Part shown: in pieces, positions 1-14,345 of the stretch
Layout: the number at the start of each line of letters is the position of its first letter
Numbering within the stretch: the stretch's first letter is position 1
Assembly (NCBI RefSeq): GCF_000426245.1
Contig: NZ_AUEZ01000009.1
Span: 1-64,000 of the forward strand
Direction: 5' to 3'
DNA: 64,000 nt
Source of the DNA: Bradyrhizobium sp. Ai1a-2
Lineage (GTDB): Bacteria > Pseudomonadota > Alphaproteobacteria > Rhizobiales > Xanthobacteraceae
Translations under genes and position numbers: made by a program
Notes under the pieces: generated by a model
Told to the model about the DNA's origin: nothing
Database searches by the model: none
Seen by the model: the letters and a program-made list of their open reading frames with translations, nothing else

Positions 1-446
1 AAGCCGGGTGCTGGTTGCACCCGTGGGTCCCGTGCAACAAAAAGCACGGGGGTAGGACCACAGGTTCAACCGAAGCATTCCGGCTTTCCCTGCGCGATGG
101 TGTTACGGCTTACTTCGTGCTCTGCCCGGTGACCGGGCTCTTTTGCCACCGTCACCCTTAGGGATGTTTCCATCCCCCAGGACTTAGCGCCAGCGTCGGG
201 GCGCCAGGACCACACGACTTCGCCGTCCGCGTTACTTGCGCTCGTCAGCCGCAACACCCGCGTCCACCGCATCTCACCGCAACGTTCGTGACGATCGCGA
301 CCCGCCCCTCATTCGGGTGAGACGCGCGGATTCATAGTGCTGATTTGCCCGACGACGGAAGCGGAATGTTTTTCGCGCGAGGGCTGGACAGACTTTTGGC
401 TGATTTGCCCGTCGGGGTGATTTGTCGCACCCAATGTCCCCACATC
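1..446. other. Left-end segment without a convincing gene
   Basis: No protein gene is supported here. A 68-codon minus-strand frame (66-272) resembles, from memory, a spurious-looking reading frame that recurs in Bradyrhizobium and Rhodopseudomonas genomes, so I read the segment as a dispersed repeat rather than a gene. Two copies of a short word containing ctgatttgcccg (about 351 and 401) also fit a repeat. No tRNA or rRNA fold is evident. The left edge is cut by the window. Confidence 0.35.
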
Positions 447-559
447 GTCATTGCGAGCCAACGGGTCGCGCGAACGCGCGCCCGATGACAGGCTCCACGA
501 AGCAATCCATGGCGCCGCTTGTGCAGGCATGGATTGCTTCGCTTCGCTCGCAATGACGG
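447..559. repeat. REP-like palindromic repeat, family A
   Basis: The right half holds an inverted repeat in which gaagcaatccatg faces catggattgcttc, and the outer ends read gtcattgcgag and ctcgcaatgac. The left arm is interrupted by an insert of about 30 bases that carries a run of gcgcg. Related copies occur at 46161-46236 and 49035-49110. It sits just downstream of metH and could fold in the 3' end of that transcript. Confidence 0.8.
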
Positions 560-579
560 CAGAGGTCGGGACCGCGGGA

Positions 580-4434
<3,855 letters not shown>

Positions 4435-4438
4435 TTGA

Positions 4439-5335
4439 TCAGGCAGCCTTCTGCGCGCCGTTCGGACGGATGCCGAGCAGGTGGCTGATCGCGAACACGA
4501 GATCGGCGCGGTTCATGGTGTAGAAATGGAAGGTGTCGACGCCGTGCTTGGCCAGCTTCTGCACCTGGCCCGCGGCGACAGTTGCTGCCACCAGTTTGCG
4601 GGTCTCGGCGTCGTCATCGAGGCCTTCGAATTTCGCGGCGAACCAGTCCGGCACCGTGGTGCCGGCGCGGGTGACGAAATTGCGGGCCTGCTTGAAATTG
4701 TGCATCGGCATGATGCCCGGCACGATCGGGATCTCGATGCCGCGCGCCCGCACCCGGTCGAGGTAGCGGAAGTAGAGGTCGTTATCGAAGAACACCTGGG
4801 TGATGGCGCGCGTGGCGCCGGCATCGACCTTGGCTTTCAGCGTGTCGATATCGGCGTCGAAATCCGCACTCTCCGGATGCTTCTCCGGATAGGCGGAGAC
4901 CGAAATCTCGATATCGGGATGACGCTTCTTGATGCCGGCGACCAGTTCGGGCGAGCTTTGGTAGCCGTCCGGATGGGTGTAATAGGGCGTGCCGATGCCG
5001 CCGGGCGGGTCGCCGCGCAGCGCCACGATGTGGCGGACGCCGACCTCGTGATAGCGATCGACGATCTCATCGATTTCGCCGCGTGAGGCGCTTACGCAGG
5101 TCAGATGGGCCGCCGGCAACAGCCTGGTTTCGTTCAGGATGCGGGCGATGGTCGAATGGGTGCGCTCGCGCGTCGATCCGCCGGCGCCATAGGTCACCGA
5201 GACGAAGGTGGGCGACAGCGGCGCCAATCGGTTGATCGTGTCCCACAGGTTACGCTCCATCTCCGCGGTCTTCGGGGGGAAGAACTCGAAGGAAATGGCG
5301 GGAGTCCTGAACGGCGGGGTGGCAACCTCGGTCAT
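4439..5335 (-). CDS. metF: Methylenetetrahydrofolate reductase
   Basis: FAD-dependent reduction of 5,10-methylene- to 5-methyltetrahydrofolate, the methyl donor for MetH. The protein is 298 residues from the ATG at 5335. An upstream in-frame TTG at 5359 would add eight residues but lacks a ribosome site. The FEFFPPK motif near the N-terminus, SVTYGAGGS and [10 protein letters not shown] are standard MetF signatures. Length equals the usual 295-300 residues. It is the first gene of a metF-metH unit. No SAM-II riboswitch-like fold was recognised upstream. Confidence 0.96.
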   Translation of the reverse strand: MTEVATPPFRTPAISFEFFPPKTAEMERNLWDTINRLAPLSPTFVSVTYGAGGSTRERTHSTIARILNETRLLPAAHLTCVSASRGEIDEIVDRYHEVGVRHIVALRGDPPGGIGTPYYTHPDGYQSSPELVAGIKKRHPDIEISVSAYPEKHPESADFDADIDTLKAKVDAGATRAITQVFFDNDLYFRYLDRVRARGIEIPIVPGIMPMHNFKQARNFVTRAGTTVPDWFAAKFEGLDDDAETRKLVAATVAAGQVQKLAKHGVDTFHFYTMNRADLVFAISHLLGIRPNGAQKAA

Positions 5336-5729
5336 GGCTCTCACAAGCTCCAGGGACAATCGGCGACAGGCTTGGCAGTCAAGCAGGTAAGATAGGGCAA
5401 AGCGGGCGCGGCAAACAGCCCATCGGTAATGGGAATTTGCCCACTTTTAGGGAATTTGTTGGTTGTCAGCAGCATTTTAAATGCAAGGTGGGCAGGAGTG
5501 CAAATCTTGCGTCTGAGCCCGAAAATCCAGAGATAAATGCTGGTTGCGCCCGATTCTCAGGTCAAATCGATGTGCTTCTTGAGGTTGGGCAGCAAAGGAT
5601 TGTTACGGATTGACGACATTCTGTCCCACTCTCAAGCGTGATCGCTAGGCTCCAGACTTGGAGTGTCGCGGAGCTGATCTGCACGTGAAGGGGCTTTGTG
5701 GTTTCAATGTGCCGCCCTAGCTTAGCGCG
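5336..5729. other. Intergenic region between metF and the monooxygenase gene
   Basis: This gap must carry the metF promoter (minus) and the promoter of the plus-strand monooxygenase. The only coding signal I see is a 20-codon minus-strand frame, about 5553-5615. It starts MSSIRNNPLL, has GGGAC a few bases before its ATG, and ends in TGA. It could be a small peptide or the tail of a decayed gene. No riboswitch or terminator was recognised. Confidence 0.3.
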
Positions 5730-6749
5730 ATGATCCCGCTTTCCGTCCTGGACCTTTCGGTCGTCACGACAGCCACAAAGCCCGCCGCGGCGCTGCGCAA
5801 CAGCATCGACCTGGCGCGCCATGTCGATGGGCTCGGCTTTGTCCGCTATTGGCTCGCCGAGCACCACAACCTCGCCTCCGTCGCGAGCCCCGCGCCGGAC
5901 CTGATGATCGGGCAGATCGCTGCCGTCACCAGGAACATCCGCGTCGGCTCCGGCGGCGTGATGCTGCCCAACCATGCGCCGCTGGTGGTCGCCGAGCGCT
6001 TCAAGATGCTGGAGGCGCTGTTCCCCGGCCGCATCGATCTCGGCCTCGGGCGGGCGCCGGGCACCGACGGCGCCACGGCCCATGCGCTGCGCAGCCGGCT
6101 CGACCGCCGCGAGGGCGACGATTTCCTGGAGCGGCTGCACGAATTGACACTGTGGGAGACGCGCGACTTCCCGCCCGGCCATCCCTACAACAATGTGGTG
6201 GCAATGCCTGATGATTCGCCGCTGCCGCCGATCTGGCTGCTCGGTTCCAGCGGCTATTCGTCCGAGCTGGCGGCGCAGGTCGGCATGGGCTTCGCCTTCG
6301 CGCATCATTTCGCAACCCATGACGCGGTCGATGCGATGACCAACTATAAAGCCCATTTCAAGCCTTCGGGCTGGCGCCAGACGCCCAGCGCGATCCTCGC
6401 GGTGGCAGCGGTGGCGGCCGAGACCGATGACGAGGCGGAGAAGCTGGCGCTGTCGATGGACCTCAACCGGCTGCGCCGGGATCGCGGCCAGTATCTGCCG
6501 CTGCCGAGCGTCGAGGAGGCGCTGGCCTATCCCTATACTGCCGCCGAACGCGCTTCCATCGCCCGCAACCGCTCGCGCTTCTTCGTCGGCAGCCCGGCGA
6601 CGGTGGTTGCAAAACTGCAGCCGCTGATCGCGGCGACCGAGGCGGATGAGCTGATGATCATCACCGCGGTGTATGACCACGAGGCGCGGAAGAAGTCGTA
6701 CAGCCTGCTGGCAGATGCGTTCGGGGTTACTAAGAAGGAAGCTGCTTGA
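5730..6749 (+). CDS. LLM-class flavin-dependent oxidoreductase
   Basis: A bacterial-luciferase-like monooxygenase of 339 residues, the normal size for the MsnO8/YhbW branch. Features seen are the N-terminal LSVLDL strand, the WLAEHHN motif (about 41-47) that lines the flavin pocket in this family, [11 protein letters not shown], and the conserved phrase [14 protein letters not shown] (about 100-113). It presumably uses FMNH2 from a separate reductase; the substrate cannot be told from sequence. It stands alone between divergent metF and convergent pheA, and a palindromic repeat follows it. Confidence 0.9.
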   Translation: MIPLSVLDLSVVTTATKPAAALRNSIDLARHVDGLGFVRYWLAEHHNLASVASPAPDLMIGQIAAVTRNIRVGSGGVMLPNHAPLVVAERFKMLEALFPGRIDLGLGRAPGTDGATAHALRSRLDRREGDDFLERLHELTLWETRDFPPGHPYNNVVAMPDDSPLPPIWLLGSSGYSSELAAQVGMGFAFAHHFATHDAVDAMTNYKAHFKPSGWRQTPSAILAVAAVAAETDDEAEKLALSMDLNRLRRDRGQYLPLPSVEEALAYPYTAAERASIARNRSRFFVGSPATVVAKLQPLIAATEADELMIITAVYDHEARKKSYSLLADAFGVTKKEAA

Positions 6750-6765
6750 CGCCAAGCGAAGCTTC

Positions 6766-6857
6766 GTAGCCCGGGTGGAGCGAAGCGCAACCCGGGACAG
6801 CTGCGTCAATGTCTATTGGCGGTCCCGGGTTACGCTGGCGCTCCACCCGGGCTACGC
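6766..6857. repeat. Palindromic repeat, family B
   Basis: A long inverted repeat: the left arm begins gtagcccgggtggagcg and the right arm ends cgctccacccgggctac. Related copies lie at 17221-17312 and 57449-57519. It sits between convergent genes, where it could act as a bidirectional 3'-end structure. Confidence 0.85.
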
Positions 6858-6872
6858 GTCCACCACCGCCCC

Positions 6873-7733
6873 TCAATCCGCCTTTTCGCTGAACGTCGCG
6901 CGGAAGGGGTGGGCGGGATAGACGCCCACGATACGGAATTCGCGGGAGAAGAATTTCAGCTCCTCAAGCGCGAAGGCCAGCCCGCGATCGTAAGGGTGGC
7001 CATCGACATCGGCATAAAATTGCGTGGCGAAGAAATTGCCGTCGACCATGTAGCTTTCGAGCTTGGTCATGTTGACGCCATTGGTGGCGAAGCCGCCGAG
7101 TGCCTTGTAGAGCGCGGCGGGCAGGTTGCGCACCCGGAAAACAAACGTAGTGACCAAGGGGCCCGAATCCTGCTCGGCCCATTTAGCGTCGCGCGCCAGC
7201 ACCACGAAGCGGGTGGTGTTGTGGGCCTCGTCCTCGATGTCCTCGGCCAGGATGTCGAGGCCGTAGATGTCGGCGGCTAGGCGCGAGGCGATGGCGGCGA
7301 CGCTTTTGTCGCCACGCTCGGAAATGTCGCGCGCGCTGCCGGCAGTGTCGCCGGCGACGATCGGCCTGATGCCGAGCTTGCGGATGATGCGCCGGCACTG
7401 GCCGAGCGCGTGCACATGGCTCTCCACGCTCCTGATGTCGGCAAGCTTCGTGCCCTTCACCGCCATCAACTGATGCCGGACCGGCAGGAACCATTCGCCG
7501 ACGATGAACAGGCCGGAGGCCGGCAGCAGATGGTGGATGTCGGCGACGCGGCCGGCGACCGAGTTCTCGATCGGGATCATGCCGAGATCGGCCTCGCCGG
7601 AGGAAATCGCCGACAGCGCATCCTCGAAGGTCGCGCACGGTATCGGCTCGGCGTCGGGATAGGCCTCGACGATCGCGATGTGGGAATTGGCTCCGGGCTC
7701 GCCCTGGAAGGCGATTTTCAGCTTCTTGGTCAT
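6873..7733 (-). CDS. pheA: Prephenate dehydratase
   Basis: Converts prephenate to phenylpyruvate in phenylalanine synthesis. It is a 286-residue monofunctional PheA without a chorismate mutase domain. The catalytic half starts with IAFQGEPGANSH and contains the IPIENSVAGRV loop and NTTRFVVL, which holds the Thr-Arg-Phe catalytic motif. The C-terminal ACT domain (about 195-280) contains GVNMTKLESY, where phenylalanine normally binds for feedback control. It lies 19 nt after kdsB on the same strand, so the two are probably co-transcribed. Confidence 0.95.
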   Translation of the reverse strand: MTKKLKIAFQGEPGANSHIAIVEAYPDAEPIPCATFEDALSAISSGEADLGMIPIENSVAGRVADIHHLLPASGLFIVGEWFLPVRHQLMAVKGTKLADIRSVESHVHALGQCRRIIRKLGIRPIVAGDTAGSARDISERGDKSVAAIASRLAADIYGLDILAEDIEDEAHNTTRFVVLARDAKWAEQDSGPLVTTFVFRVRNLPAALYKALGGFATNGVNMTKLESYMVDGNFFATQFYADVDGHPYDRGLAFALEELKFFSREFRIVGVYPAHPFRATFSEKAD

Positions 7734-7752
7734 GCTGCCTTGTATCAGCCGT

Positions 7753-8493
7753 TCAGGTTTTGGCCAGTATCCGCCGCGCGGTTTCGAGGTCGGCCGGGGT
7801 GTCGACGCCGCGCGGCACGGTATCGACGATGGTGACGTCGATCCGCATCCCCGCCTCCAGCGCGCGGAGCTGCTCGAGCTTCTCCTGCTGTTCCAGCGGC
7901 GACGGCGGCAGCCGCACGAAGCGCTCCAGCGCGGCGCGGCGATAGGCGTAGAGGCCGATATGGTGGTAGCGCGGCCCGTCGCCGTACGGCGCGGTCGCGC
8001 GGGTGAAATAGAGCGCGCGCAGCCGCTGCGCCGTGATCGGCGAGCCGACCGCCTTCACCACGTTCGGGTTGAGGCTTTCCTCCTCGGTGTGGATCTCGGA
8101 GGCGAGCGTTGCGATATCGACGGCGCCGTCGTCGAGCGGCGGCAGCACGGCGCGGATCGTGTCCGGCGTAATGGTCGGGAAATCGCCCTGCAGGTTGACC
8201 ACGACGTCAGCCTTGGCTTGCGGATCGAGCGTGGTTGCGGCCTCGAAGATGCGGTCGGAGCCGGAGGGGTGATCGGCGCGGGTCATCACCGCCTCGCCGC
8301 CAGCCGCTGTTACGGCCGCGGCGATCTCCGGCGCGTCGGTTGCGACCGCGACCCGGCCGATGTCGGCCTCGATCGCCCGGCGCAATACGTGGACGATCAT
8401 CGGCAGGCCGGCAATGTCGAGGAGCGGCTTGCCCGGCAGCCTCGTGGCCGCCATGCGGGCGGGAATCAGCACCAAAATCCGCGGATCAGCCAT
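7753..8493 (-). CDS. kdsB: 3-deoxy-manno-octulosonate cytidylyltransferase
   Basis: Activates KDO with CTP to CMP-KDO for the inner core of lipopolysaccharide. The 246 residues match the family length. The N-terminal [15 protein letters not shown] is the nucleotide-binding signature. HPSGSDRI and VNLQGDFP (metal-binding Asp) follow, then [11 protein letters not shown] and [12 protein letters not shown] near the C-terminus. It is the first gene of a kdsB-pheA unit and diverges from cycM across about 200 bases. Confidence 0.96.
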   Translation of the reverse strand: MADPRILVLIPARMAATRLPGKPLLDIAGLPMIVHVLRRAIEADIGRVAVATDAPEIAAAVTAAGGEAVMTRADHPSGSDRIFEAATTLDPQAKADVVVNLQGDFPTITPDTIRAVLPPLDDGAVDIATLASEIHTEEESLNPNVVKAVGSPITAQRLRALYFTRATAPYGDGPRYHHIGLYAYRRAALERFVRLPPSPLEQQEKLEQLRALEAGMRIDVTIVDTVPRGVDTPADLETARRILAKT

Positions 8494-8613
8494 CGTATAG
8501 AAACCCTGCCGAAGGCAGGAATCAGGGTGGGGACGGGGTGAAAGTCGGCGCGTTTATACGGGTTGCCAGAGCGCAGGCAAACCGATATCTCAACTCTGCT
8601 CGGGGGAGGCGCG

Positions 8614-8676
8614 ATGAGGGCTGATTCCGAGGCTCACCCCCGCGGCCGTTCGGCCCGCCTGAAGTCGACATTTTAG
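8614..8676 (+). CDS. Candidate 20-residue leader ORF ahead of cycM
   Basis: An ATG preceded by a strong ribosome site (gggggagg, 4-5 nt away) opens a 20-codon frame that starts MRADSEAHPR and stops 19 nt before the cycM ATG. The peptide is basic and has no recognisable domain. It may be a translated leader of the cycM mRNA or a chance frame; only the ribosome site argues for it. Confidence 0.25.
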   Translation: MRADSEAHPRGRSARLKSTF

Positions 8677-8695
8677 GCCTGGAGCCTGATCCGAA

Positions 8696-9244
8696 ATGGA
8701 CTCCTTCGAACTCAACAAGATTCTCGGTGCGCTGCTTGGCACCTGTCTCATTGTCCTGGTGACGAGCTTTGCCGCGCAGGCGGTGTTCACGCCGCGGCCG
8801 CTGGAGAAGCCCGGCTTCGAGATCGCCGTGAAGGAGGAGACCAAGGGGGGCGGACCTGCGGAAGCCGCCGCATCGTCTGAGCCGATCGAGAAACTGCTGC
8901 AGACCGCCTCTGTGGAAAAGGGCTCCGCAGCCGCCAAGAAGTGCGCAGCCTGCCACACCTTCGAGAAGGGCGGCCCGAACCGGGTCGGTCCGAATCTGTT
9001 CGGCATCGTCGGCGAGGCCCGCGGCGAAGGACGCGGGTTCAACTTCTCGGCCGCCATGAAGGCCAAGGGCGGCACCTGGACCTTCGACGATCTCAACAAG
9101 TTCCTCACCAACCCGAAGGGTTTCATCCCGGGCACCGCGATGGGATTCGCGGGCATTCCGAAGGACAGCGAGCGCGCAGACGTGATCGCCTACCTGAATT
9201 CGCTGTCGGATCATCCGCAGCCGCTGCCGACTGCGCAGAAATAG
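8696..9244 (+). CDS. cycM: Membrane-anchored cytochrome c (CycM type)
   Basis: A 182-residue class I cytochrome c held to the cytoplasmic membrane by an uncleaved N-terminal helix (about 10-30) and exposed to the periplasm. In Bradyrhizobium, CycM carries electrons from the bc1 complex to the aa3 oxidase. The haem site is CAACH (Cys83, Cys86, His87) and the sixth ligand is Met149 in GTAMGF. A flexible Ala/Glu/Lys-rich linker joins anchor and haem domain. The gene has its own promoter region shared divergently with kdsB, and a hairpin follows it. Confidence 0.93.
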   Translation: MDSFELNKILGALLGTCLIVLVTSFAAQAVFTPRPLEKPGFEIAVKEETKGGGPAEAAASSEPIEKLLQTASVEKGSAAAKKCAACHTFEKGGPNRVGPNLFGIVGEARGEGRGFNFSAAMKAKGGTWTFDDLNKFLTNPKGFIPGTAMGFAGIPKDSERADVIAYLNSLSDHPQPLPTAQK

Positions 9245-9266
9245 CATTTCCCTCATGGATTCAATC

Positions 9267-9296
9267 GGAACGGCCAGGCATTGCCTGGCCGTTTCC
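9267..9296 (+). terminator. Hairpin terminator after cycM
   Basis: Arms cggccaggca and tgcctggccg face each other with no real loop spacer, followed by a short T-rich stretch (tttcc). It lies 25 nt after the cycM stop, so a Rho-independent terminator is likely although the T tract is weak. Confidence 0.6.
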
Positions 9297-9402
9297 GTAT
9301 GGATCGCATCTTGTCATCGGGACGTTTCGCCGCACACGTGATGGCTCCCGGGCTTCCAAGATGAGGAAAAAGCAACATAATCCGCCGAAACCTTGCCCTA
9401 TA

Positions 9403-9422
9403 TTACGCACTTAGATGCGTAA
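9403..9422. promoter_or_regulatory. Perfect 7-bp-arm dyad, candidate operator
   Basis: TTACGCA and TGCGTAA form a perfect inverted repeat around a 6-base spacer, ending 17 nt before the ATG of the first binding-protein gene. A dyad of this size and position is typical of a dimeric repressor site overlapping the promoter or leader. The regulator is not identifiable from the window. Confidence 0.5.
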
Positions 9423-9439
9423 CCTCGGTTCACGACAGG

Positions 9440-11353
<1,914 letters not shown>

Positions 11354-11367
11354 AGGACGATCCCCGC

Positions 11368-13233
11368 ATGGCGCTATTCACCCGTCGGCACGCGCTCGGC
11401 CTCGGCATCGGGGCGCTATGCGCGACGCGGCTTCGCCCGGCAGCCGCCGATAACGGCGTCGGGATGCACGGCATGTCGGCGTTCGGCGATTTGAAATATC
11501 CCGCCGACTTCCGCAATTTCGACTATGTCAATGTGAATGCGCCGAAGGGCGGCATGTTCTCGCTGATCCCCTCGGTCCGCGCCTATAACCAGTCCTATTT
11601 CACGTTCAATTCCCTCAACGCCTACATCCTCAAGGGCGAGGGCGCGCAGGGCATGGACATGACGTTCACGGCGCTGATGGCGCGCGCCGGCGATGAGCCC
11701 GACGCGATGTACGGGCTGGCCGCAAAGTCGGTGCAGATTTCGCCCGACAAGCTTACCTACACCTTCACGATGCGCCCCGAGGCACGCTTTCACGACGGCT
11801 CCAAGCTGACGGCGCAGGACGTCGCGTTCTCGCTGAACACGCTGAAGGAGAAGGGACACCCGCTGATCCTGGTGCAACTCCGCGATTTCATCAAAGCGGA
11901 AGCGCTCGACGACGCGACCGTCGTCGTCACCTTTGCGCCGAAGCGCGCGCGTGACGTGCCGCTTTATGTCGCGAGCCTGCCGATCTTCTCGAAGGCCTAC
12001 TACGCCAAACGGCCGTTCGAGGAATCGACGCTCGATGCGCCGCTCGGCTCTGGGCCGTACAAGGTCGGCCGGTTCGAGGTCAACCGCTTTATCGAATATG
12101 ATCGCGTCAAGGACTGGTGGGCGGCTGATCTTCCAGTCTGCCGCGGCAGCTATAATTTCGACACCGTCCGCTACGAGTTCTATCGCGACCGCGACGTCGC
12201 CTTCGAGGGTTTCACCGGCAGGAATTATCTCTATCGCGAGGAGCTCACCGCGCGCATCTGGGCCACGCGCTATGATTTCCCCGCGATCAAGGACGGCCGC
12301 GTCAAGCGCGAGCTGTTGCCGGATGAGACGCCGTCGGGCGCGCAGGGCTGGTTCATCAATATGCGTCGCGACAAGTTCAAGGACCCGCGTGTGCGCGAGG
12401 CGCTGATCTACGCCTTCGATTTCGAATGGACCAACAAGACCATCATGTACGGCGCCTATGCGCGCACGCATTCGCCGTTCCAGAATTCGGACATGATGGT
12501 CTCCGGCCCGCCGTCGCCGGAGGAAGTGGCGCTGCTCGAGCCGTTCCGCGGCCAGGTGCCGGACGAGGTGTTCGGCAAGCCCTTCGTGCCGCCGGTGTCG
12601 GATGGTTCGGGGCAGGACCGGGCGCTGCTGCGCAAGGCGGCTCAACTGCTGAGCGATGCCGGCTGTGTCGTCAAGGATGGCAAGCGGCTGCTGCCGAACG
12701 GCGAGCCTTTCACCATCGAATTCCTCAACGACGAAGCCTCGATCCAGCCCCATCACGGGCCCTACATCAAGAACCTCGCCACGCTCGGCATCGACGCCAC
12801 GTTCCGGCTGATCGACGCCGTGCAATACCGGGCGCGGCTGGAGGATTTCGATTTCGACATGACCATCGAGCGCTTCTCGATGAACGCAACCCCGGGCGAC
12901 AGCATGCGCGCGTTCTTTTCGTCGCAGTCTGCCAGCACCAAGGGTTCCTATAATCTCGCAGGCATCTCCAGCCCGGTGATCGATGCGCTGATCGAGAAGA
13001 TCATCGCCGCCGAGACCAGGGCGGAACTGACCACCGCCTGCCGCGCCTTCGACCGCGTCTTCCGCGCCGGCCGCTACTGGGTGCCGCAGTGGTACGCCAA
13101 CACGCACCGCGTCGCCTATTGGGACCTGTTCGCCCATCCGCAGAAGCCGGCGCGCTACGCGCAAGGCGTGGGAGCGCCGGAGAACTGGTGGGCCGATCCG
13201 GCCAAGGCCACGAACGCCGAACAGGCGAAGTAG
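11368..13233 (+). CDS. ABC peptide-type solute-binding protein 2 (YejA-like)
   Basis: The second SBP_bac_5 binding protein, 621 residues from the ATG at 11368. That start has AAGGACGA seven bases upstream and follows the previous stop by 14 nt. An open frame further upstream is overlap with gene 1. The N-terminus FTRRHALGLGIGAL is again a Tat signal. The mature start mirrors its neighbour (FGDLKYPADFRNFDYVN), so the pair arose by tandem duplication and then diverged. Both probably deliver to the same YejBE pore with different specificities. Confidence 0.92.
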   Translation: MALFTRRHALGLGIGALCATRLRPAAADNGVGMHGMSAFGDLKYPADFRNFDYVNVNAPKGGMFSLIPSVRAYNQSYFTFNSLNAYILKGEGAQGMDMTFTALMARAGDEPDAMYGLAAKSVQISPDKLTYTFTMRPEARFHDGSKLTAQDVAFSLNTLKEKGHPLILVQLRDFIKAEALDDATVVVTFAPKRARDVPLYVASLPIFSKAYYAKRPFEESTLDAPLGSGPYKVGRFEVNRFIEYDRVKDWWAADLPVCRGSYNFDTVRYEFYRDRDVAFEGFTGRNYLYREELTARIWATRYDFPAIKDGRVKRELLPDETPSGAQGWFINMRRDKFKDPRVREALIYAFDFEWTNKTIMYGAYARTHSPFQNSDMMVSGPPSPEEVALLEPFRGQVPDEVFGKPFVPPVSDGSGQDRALLRKAAQLLSDAGCVVKDGKRLLPNGEPFTIEFLNDEASIQPHHGPYIKNLATLGIDATFRLIDAVQYRARLEDFDFDMTIERFSMNATPGDSMRAFFSSQSASTKGSYNLAGISSPVIDALIEKIIAAETRAELTTACRAFDRVFRAGRYWVPQWYANTHRVAYWDLFAHPQKPARYAQGVGAPENWWADPAKATNAEQAK

Positions 13234-13235
13234 AC

Positions 13236-14345
13236 ATGAGCGCTTATATCGCCCGCCGCATTCTCCTGATGGTGCCGACGCTGCTCGGCATCCTCTTCGT
13301 GTCCTTCGTGGTCGTGCAGTTCGCGCCGGGAGGACCGGTCGAGCGCGTGCTGGCCCAGCTTTCCGGCGCCGATACCGGCGGCACCTCGCGGGTTTCTGGT
13401 TCTTCCGGCGGCGATTTTGCCGCGCGTGCGCCGGGCGGCGCCTCGGCGGATGCAGTGAACTCCAAATACCGCGGCGCGCAGGGCCTCGATCCTGCCTTCA
13501 TCAAGAATCTCGAAAAGCAGTTCGGCTTCGACAAGCCGGCGCCCGAGCGCTTCGCGCTGATGGTGTGGAACTTTGCCCGTTTCGACTTCGGCAAGAGCTA
13601 TTTCCGCGATGTCAGCGTGATCCAACTGATCAAGGAAAAATTGCCGGTGTCGATGTCGCTCGGCATCTGGATGACGCTCCTGACCTATTTGATCTCGATC
13701 CCGCTCGGCATCCGCAAGGCCGTGCAAGATGGATCGCGCTTCGATACCTGGACGTCGGCCGTCATCATCGTCGGCTTTGCGATTCCCGGCTTCCTGTTCG
13801 CGATCCTCTTGATCATCCTGTTTGCCGGCGGCTCGTTCTTCAACTGGTTCCCGTTGCGCGGATTGACCTCGGACGGCTGGTCGCAATTCCCCTGGTACTG
13901 GAAGATCATCGACTATTTCTGGCACATCACGCTGCCCTTGATCTCGATGGCGCTCGGCGCGTTTGCGACCATGACGCTGCTGACCAAGAACTCGTTCCTG
14001 GACGAGATCCGCAAGCAATATGTCATGACCGCGCGCGCGAAGGGCTGCAGCGAGACGCAGGTACTGTACGGTCACATCTTCCGTAACGCGATGCTGATCG
14101 TGATCGCCGGCTTCCCGAGCGCGTTCATCCATGCCTTCTTCTCCGGTTCGCTCTTGATCGAGACCATCTTCTCGCTCGACGGGCTCGGCCTGCTCGGCTT
14201 CGAGAGTGTCCTGAACCGTGACTATCCGGTCGTGTTCGGCACGCTGTTCATCTTTTCGCTGGTCGGCTTGGTCGTGAACCTGATCTCCGATCTCGCCTAC
14301 ATGTGGATCGATCCCCGGATCGATTTCGAGGCGAGGGAAGTCTGA
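13236..14345 (+). CDS. yejB: ABC transporter permease YejB
   Basis: Inner-membrane permease of the peptide importer, 369 residues from the ATG two bases after the preceding stop. It begins MSAYIARRILLMVPTLLGI, the standard DppB/YejB first helix. A periplasmic insert of about 90 residues rich in Ser/Gly (about 45-105) follows, then the conserved permease block, with the EAA loop around KQYVMTARAKGCSE. It overlaps yejE in TGATG, a sign of translational coupling. Confidence 0.93.
   Translation: MSAYIARRILLMVPTLLGILFVSFVVVQFAPGGPVERVLAQLSGADTGGTSRVSGSSGGDFAARAPGGASADAVNSKYRGAQGLDPAFIKNLEKQFGFDKPAPERFALMVWNFARFDFGKSYFRDVSVIQLIKEKLPVSMSLGIWMTLLTYLISIPLGIRKAVQDGSRFDTWTSAVIIVGFAIPGFLFAILLIILFAGGSFFNWFPLRGLTSDGWSQFPWYWKIIDYFWHITLPLISMALGAFATMTLLTKNSFLDEIRKQYVMTARAKGCSETQVLYGHIFRNAMLIVIAGFPSAFIHAFFSGSLLIETIFSLDGLGLLGFESVLNRDYPVVFGTLFIFSLVGLVVNLISDLAYMWIDPRIDFEAREV

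Noticed and set aside
5336..5729. SAM-II or cobalamin riboswitch ahead of metF
   Set aside because: No recognisable core sequence or pseudoknot was found in the leader.
5562..6809. 415-codon minus-strand frame opposite the monooxygenase
   Set aside because: Shadow of a conserved plus-strand LLM gene; His/Arg/Gln-rich composition typical of antisense frames.
9269..9294. GGAAC followed by CCGTT with 17-18 bases between, resembling an EcfG promoter
   Set aside because: The bases are the two arms of the cycM terminator hairpin and the -10 spacing is off by one.
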